DNA of 9,297 nucleotides from positions 1-9,297 of the forward strand of contig DLSX01000110.1 in NCBI GenBank assembly GCA_002500765.1, in the 5' to 3' direction. A program made the position numbers and the translations under genes. The DNA is from Neorhizobium sp. UBA7851. Lineage in GTDB: Bacteria > Pseudomonadota > Alphaproteobacteria > Rhizobiales > Rhizobiaceae. A model generated the notes under the pieces. That model had not been told where the DNA came from, ran no database searches, and saw nothing but the letters and a program-made list of their open reading frames with translations. Below are positions 6,791 to 9,297 of the stretch, one piece after another. The number at the start of each line of letters is the position of its first letter. The stretch's first letter is position 1.

Positions 6791-7402
6791 ATGCGCAGAG
6801 TCTACCGAGCCTTCGGCGCAGCCTTCCTTCTCTGCCTGCTTTCGGCCCCCGTACAGGCGGAGCCTGTCATCTCCAAATCCTATTCCTATTTCCGCATCGG
6901 CGGCCGCACGGCCGAAGAACTCGACAAGGAACTGGAACGCAACGGCCCGGTGACCAAGACCAGCGGTCACCGGCACCCCGGCGCGACCGAGATCAAGTTC
7001 GGCGGAGAGGTAACCTATGTGGAGCACGGCGGACGCTGCTCCGTCGGCGGGGCCAAGGTGACGCTGCGCACCCACATCATCCTGCCGCGCTGGAGCAATG
7101 GCGGCAAGGCCGAGAAGGACCTTCGCTTCATCTGGGGCACCCTTTCATCCGACATCAAGCGGCATGAGGAACGCCATGCCGAGATCGCCCGCAACTACGC
7201 TCGCATGCTGGAGCGGGAATTGCTCGACCTGCCGCCCCGCAAGACATGCGACGATGTCGAGGCCATGGTGACGGAAACGACGCAGCGCGTGCTGGCCGAA
7301 CACGACCAGCAGCAGGCCCGTTTCGATCGGGTAGAAGCCAAGAATTTTGACGCCCGGATGACCCGGCTTTTACAATATCGCATCGATCAACGTCAGAAAT
7401 AG
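6791..7402 (+). CDS. DUF922-family exported putative zinc protease
   Basis: Encodes 203 residues from ATG 6791. Residues 1-23 are a Sec signal peptide (RRVYRAF, then a hydrophobic core, cleavage after VQA). The mature part starts with the short strand pair SYSYFRIGG and contains the HExxH-type motif HEERH (125-129) inside KRHEERHAEIA, typical of the DUF922 family, annotated as predicted Zn-dependent proteases. C83 and C153 may form a periplasmic disulfide. The C-terminal third is charged and helical. Protease activity is a family prediction; no substrate is known. The start is chosen because GAGA (6778-6781) lies 9 bases upstream; ATG 6782 would abut it and ATG 6740 has no visible site. It is divergent from folP, with 115 bases between the starts. 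Confidence 0.85.
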   Translation: MRRVYRAFGAAFLLCLLSAPVQAEPVISKSYSYFRIGGRTAEELDKELERNGPVTKTSGHRHPGATEIKFGGEVTYVEHGGRCSVGGAKVTLRTHIILPRWSNGGKAEKDLRFIWGTLSSDIKRHEERHAEIARNYARMLERELLDLPPRKTCDDVEAMVTETTQRVLAEHDQQQARFDRVEAKNFDARMTRLLQYRIDQRQK

Positions 7403-7544
7403 CCAACACGGGCTCGCTCTTTTCAACGAACCTTGCGTCAGGCTTGCGCCGATACCTGTGAATAAAAGGGTGATTTGTTGCGATGGCCTGATGTAGGCCG
7501 ACCATCTATATATTAGATAAAGATTACCTATGCAGAATAAGAAT

Positions 7545-7744
7545 CATGCGGCATCGCTCGCCGCATGGTCAGTTTCGCTCAGCCCGGGCTGAGATCGGCC
7601 GTCCAGGCCCGCATTCGTTTGGTGGCGTTTCCGTTTGCCGCGTTCCCCTGGCGCGTAACCGAGCCGCAGGTGTTACCTCCCTCGCCTGCCGGCTGTGCGC
7701 CCACCTTGCCTCGCTCATCGTTTAACGAGCGAGGCTATTTTTTT
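7545..7744 (+). ncRNA. Candidate structured small RNA, identity unknown
   Basis: The + strand segment before the terminator is full of complementary arms: CATGCGGC/GCCGCATG (7545-7552 with 7560-7567); the palindrome 7578-7593; GGTGGCG (7621-7627) with CGCCCACC (7698-7705), one bulge; and inside it AGCCGCAGG (7662-7670) with CCTGCCGGCT (7685-7694), one bulged C. The outer stem and inner hairpin leave an asymmetric bubble whose long strand (7628-7661) carries TTCCCCTGG. That layout, closing stem, bubble with CCCCTG and upper hairpin, faintly recalls 6S RNA, but the upper hairpin is too short and 6S usually sits elsewhere, so I do not assign it. The terminator is about 306 bases beyond the nearest upstream stop codon, far for a simple mRNA end. 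The 5' end is uncertain: it could be near 7530 or as late as 7595. Confidence 0.45.
7708..7744 (+). terminator. Strong intrinsic terminator, + strand
   Basis: GCCTCGCTC (7708-7716) and GAGCGAGGC (7727-7735) form a perfect 9-base-pair stem around a 10-base loop, followed by TATTTTTTT (7736-7744). The other strand has no T-run, so it serves a rightward transcript, either the candidate RNA or a long 3' leader of the DUF922 gene. Confidence 0.9.
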
Positions 7745-7765
7745 GGGAACGGCCAATGCCTCAGA

Positions 7766-8086
7766 TCAGGCCTGACGTTCGGGGATGTTGACGACGAGGC
7801 CGTCAAAATCGGCCTTCATCTTGATCTGACAGGAAAGACGCGACGTCGGACGAACCTCGAAGGCGAAGTCCAGCATGTCTTCTTCCATCGGAGCAGGTGG
7901 GCCAACCCTCTCTGTCCACTCCTCATCGACATAGACATGACAGGTGGCACAGGCACAGGCACCGCCGCATTCAGCATCGATACCGGGGACAGAATTGCGT
8001 ACGGCATTCTCCATCACCGTCGAACCGTTATCCGCGTCGATTTCGAAGCGTGTGCCGTCGAAGGCTACGATGGTCAATTTCGTCAT
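7766..8086 (-). CDS. [2Fe-2S] ferredoxin, adrenodoxin type
   Basis: Encodes 106 residues, the usual size for this class. The cluster ligands are C40, C46 and C49 (C-x5-C-x2-C) plus C86 (RLSCQI), the adrenodoxin/Fdx spacing rather than the plant type. C44 within the loop is an extra cysteine. The acidic helix after the third ligand (EEW to MEEDMLDFA) is where redox partners of adrenodoxin-like proteins dock. It should carry single electrons in the cytoplasm, for instance to Fe-S cluster assembly or a P450 system; no isc, suf or P450 gene is in the window to choose between these. ATG 8086 fits the family start (MTKLTIVAFDG); its Shine-Dalgarno is poor. It lies 140 bases after the hpt gene on the same strand, and co-transcription is possible. 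Confidence 0.92.
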   Translation of the reverse strand: MTKLTIVAFDGTRFEIDADNGSTVMENAVRNSVPGIDAECGGACACATCHVYVDEEWTERVGPPAPMEEDMLDFAFEVRPTSRLSCQIKMKADFDGLVVNIPERQA

Positions 8087-8183
8087 ATTGGGAAGATCCG
8101 GGGTTGGGGGCACAAGCCCCTTGGAAGCCTTGGGTAAACCCCGTCTCTGCCACCAAATTGCCGGTTCAGTCAATCACGCGAAC

Positions 8184-8207
8184 GACGCCGGCTTTGCTGC
8201 CGGCGTC
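8184..8207 (-). other. Hairpin between hpt and ferredoxin genes
   Basis: GACGCCGGC (8184-8192) and GCCGGCGTC (8199-8207) form a perfect 9-base-pair stem with loop TTTGCT. No T-run follows on either strand, so it is not a standard intrinsic terminator. It lies 20 bases downstream of the hpt stop and may be an mRNA processing or stabilising hairpin, or a Rho-dependent stop aid. Confidence 0.55.
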
Positions 8208-8226
8208 CGAACGACAAGCGACAAGG

Positions 8227-8598
8227 TCAGCGGCAGAGGCCGATGATGAAATTTTCGGCCTCGATGGTCGTGGAATGAAGCATCGCCATCGCGGCTGCGT
8301 CGGCAGGATCGGTTTCAAGACGCGCCGCCGCCTCCGCCACCTTGAAGGCACCGACGGCATTGGCCGATCCCTTCAAGCGATGGGAAAGTGCAGTCACGGT
8401 CGCTGCTTCGGCGACAGCGATTTCCTGGATCAGGCAACGGGCCTGCCGGGCGAACATCTGCAGGATTTCGGCTTCCAGCGCCTTATCGCCCATCGTCTGC
8501 CGTGCCAGATGCACGAGATCGATCGGACGCTCCTTCGACGGGCATGCCGCCTTGTGATTGTCAGGAGCTTCAAAAGCGATATGGGCTGCCGTTGCCAT
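8227..8598 (-). CDS. Stand-alone Hpt (histidine phosphotransfer) domain protein
   Basis: Encodes 123 residues. The whole protein is a single four-helix Hpt domain preceded by about 25 variable residues. The phospho-accepting motif is SHRLKGSANAVGA (72-84), with H73 as the phosphorylation site and K76/G77 conserved after it. Hpt proteins shuttle phosphate between receiver domains in a phosphorelay. No sensor kinase or response regulator is adjacent, so its partners must lie elsewhere. The ATG is supported by AAGGAA with an 8-base spacer on the minus strand. It is divergent from the gene at 9062. The SixA-like phosphatase at 1033-1530 belongs to a family that acts on Hpt phosphohistidines. Confidence 0.88.
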   Translation of the reverse strand: MATAAHIAFEAPDNHKAACPSKERPIDLVHLARQTMGDKALEAEILQMFARQARCLIQEIAVAEAATVTALSHRLKGSANAVGAFKVAEAAARLETDPADAAAMAMLHSTTIEAENFIIGLCR

Positions 8599-8614
8599 TT
8601 GCCTGGTTCCTTGC

Positions 8615-8650
8615 TTTATAATGATCTCAACTCCGAATTGTCCGTCGGAG
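8615..8650 (-). promoter_or_regulatory. Possible hpt promoter with overlapping hairpin
   Basis: Minus strand CGGACA (8644-8639) and TATAAA (8620-8615), spaced by 18, resemble a promoter 17 bases upstream of the hpt ATG (that is, from the -10 box to the start). CTCCGA (8631-8636) and TCGGAG (8645-8650) form a 6-base inverted repeat spanning the -35, which could be an operator. The short distance leaves a leader of only about 10 bases, so the real start may be elsewhere. Confidence 0.25.
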
Positions 8651-8705
8651 CCTTAGCTATCCCGTTAAATTTCGGCACAAACGCGACGCAAATCTTCGCA
8701 AATGG

Positions 8706-8771
8706 TTAATTTGCGTTAAAGTGCCGGTATTGCAGGGGTTTCACTCCGGGACGTGGTTTAAATCCTGTTAA
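8706..8771. promoter_or_regulatory. Two TTAA-N6-TTAA repeat pairs
   Basis: TTAA at 8706 and 8716, and TTAA at 8758 and 8768, each pair with a start-to-start distance of 10 bases; a further GTTAAA lies at 8664. CtrA, the cell-cycle regulator, recognises TTAA-N7-TTAA in Caulobacter, with distance 11, so these are CtrA-like but one base short. They may be sites of a related regulator or chance in AT-rich DNA. Confidence 0.3.
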
Positions 8772-8852
8772 CAAGGTCAAGCCACCGGTATCACGATGAC
8801 GCGTTTTGTTTGTGCGAAAACGCCGATTGTGCCACTACAATACGGTTGAATA

Positions 8853-8876
8853 GGTCACTGGAACGTTGCGGTGACC
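8853..8876. promoter_or_regulatory. 24-base imperfect palindrome, candidate operator
   Basis: Left arm GGTCACTGGAAC (8853-8864) and right arm GTTGCGGTGACC (8865-8876) match in 10 of 12 positions when one is reverse-complemented, with outer six and inner three bases perfect. It has the size and symmetry of a dimeric regulator site, and sits 185 bases upstream of ATG 9062. Confidence 0.4.
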
Positions 8877-9061
8877 GATGTGGGACGGTCGGTAAGCTTT
8901 CATTATCATCCATTTGAAACAACCACCGTCGAATGAAATTGTAATAGGTGATCCGAAGCTCTAGGGCTGACGGTCTCCGGCATGAGTATTCCGCTCATCG
9001 ATCTGCAGGCGGCAGCAAGTCGAGCGGAATGCCGGGCGTGTATGTAACGAGGCGTAACCGC

Positions 9062-9297
9062 ATGGCGAAGAATACCAATAACGAATCCATCGATGAAACG
9101 GCATTCCAGGCATTGGAAGATGCGCTGAAGATCGATTTCAACGATGAACCGCCCCGCGACAAGTCCCCGTCGTCCGCTCCGGAGGCCAGAGTGTCTGACA
9201 AGCCACGATCCCGCCCTGCCCCGTCTCAACCCGCACCGCCTCGTCGTGAATCTGCGGCGGAAGCACCGCGGCAGCCGGCGTTCGAGCCGGCCAACGA
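9062..9297 (+). CDS. N-terminus of a large, probably disordered protein; possibly the polar-growth GPR/RgsE-like protein (3' end outside window)
   Basis: 78 codons are visible from ATG 9062, with no stop to the window end. GAGG (9049-9052) is 9 bases upstream. After MAKNTNNESIDE comes an amphipathic acidic helix (AFQALEDALKIDFND, about 14-28), then a stretch rich in Pro, Arg, Ala and Ser that looks disordered and lacks any catalytic motif, signal peptide or membrane segment. From memory, very long rhizobial coiled-coil proteins of the unipolar growth machinery (GPR in Agrobacterium, RgsE in Sinorhizobium, often annotated kinesin-like) may start this way; I cannot check this here and regard it as a guess. 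An in-frame ATG at 9029 has no good ribosome site. The long upstream region suggests complex regulation. Confidence 0.6.
   Translation, partial: MAKNTNNESIDETAFQALEDALKIDFNDEPPRDKSPSSAPEARVSDKPRSRPAPSQPAPPRRESAAEAPRQPAFEPAN

Larger units (their letters stand above)
7403..7765. other. Intergenic region with candidate small RNA
   Basis: 363 bases without a credible protein gene. It contains, in order, a short imperfect hairpin around GGCCT-GATGT-AGGCC (7485-7499), a very AT-rich tract (TATATATTAGATAAAG, 7507-7522) that could hold a -10 element, an 8-base-pair hairpin (7545-7567), a 16-base palindrome CTCAGCCCGGGCTGAG (7578-7593), a compact GC-rich stem structure (7621-7705) and a strong + strand terminator (7708-7744). 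The ferredoxin gene converges from the right. Confidence 0.6.
8599..9061. other. 463-base divergent intergenic region
   Basis: Separates hpt (minus) from the gene at 9062 (plus). No protein gene is supported; it is richer in A and T than its neighbours and carries several GTTAA elements, a 24-base imperfect palindrome and a probable hpt promoter. Length and content suggest a cis-regulatory region with more than one input. Confidence 0.6.

Noticed and set aside
7565..8137. A 190-codon + strand frame over the candidate RNA and the ferredoxin gene.
   Set aside because: It crosses the intrinsic terminator at 7708-7744 and is antisense to the ferredoxin with its conserved cysteines; no ribosome site.
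8982..9047. A 21-codon frame starting ATG AGT just upstream of the gene at 9062.
   Set aside because: No convincing ribosome site, no similarity to any known leader peptide; could be chance.
8906..9229. A 107-codon minus strand frame.
   Set aside because: It lies antisense to the start of the gene at 9062, which has a good ribosome site and biased codon use; no ribosome site or family for the minus frame.
1..9297. tRNA, rRNA, CRISPR arrays, insertion sequences or phage genes.
   Set aside because: Looked for and not seen; gene content and composition look uniform and chromosomal.

Overview
The window reads as a stretch of GC-rich alphaproteobacterial chromosome, most likely from the Rhizobiaceae (Rhizobium/Agrobacterium/Sinorhizobium group). 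The evidence is protein level: a short DksA homologue that has lost three of its four zinc-finger cysteines, a sixA-ycjX-ycjF cluster, an overlapping folP-folB-folK operon, a DUF922 putative metalloprotease and an adrenodoxin-type ferredoxin, all with the codon bias and wording typical of rhizobial proteins. It looks like core chromosome: I see no insertion sequence, phage gene, tRNA, rRNA or CRISPR.

Layout. 1-276 (+): C-terminal tail of a protein resembling rhizobial FliO. 306-335: perfect inverted-repeat terminator shared with the convergent dksA (357-776, -), whose TTG start and promoter can be read. 1033-4135 (+): SixA-like histidine phosphatase, YcjX-type P-loop protein and YcjF-type membrane protein, the last two overlapping by ATGA. 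4252-4809 (+): small exported protein of unknown function, closed by a clear terminator. 4915-6675 (-): folP, folB, folK in transcription order, all overlapping. 6791-7402 (+): exported DUF922 protein with HExxH, divergent from folP. 7403-7765: no protein gene, but a structured segment ending in a strong intrinsic terminator, my best candidate for an unannotated small RNA. 7766-8086 (-): [2Fe-2S] ferredoxin. 8227-8598 (-): stand-alone Hpt protein. 8599-9061: a 463-base intergenic region with TTAA repeat pairs and a 24-base imperfect palindrome. 9062 to the end (+): N-terminus of a long, disordered protein, possibly the rhizobial polar-growth (GPR/RgsE-like) protein.

How the genes fit together. 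folP, folB and folK supply three steps of dihydropteroate synthesis. DksA tunes transcription with ppGpp. The SixA-like phosphatase and the Hpt protein are, by family, opposite partners (phosphohistidine phosphatase and phosphohistidine carrier), although about 7 kb apart and not in one operon. No wholly new multi-gene system is evident. The parts that most deserve a second look are the RNA-like region at 7545-7744, the palindrome and repeats at 8706-8876, and the reassigned starts of dksA, ycjX and folK.
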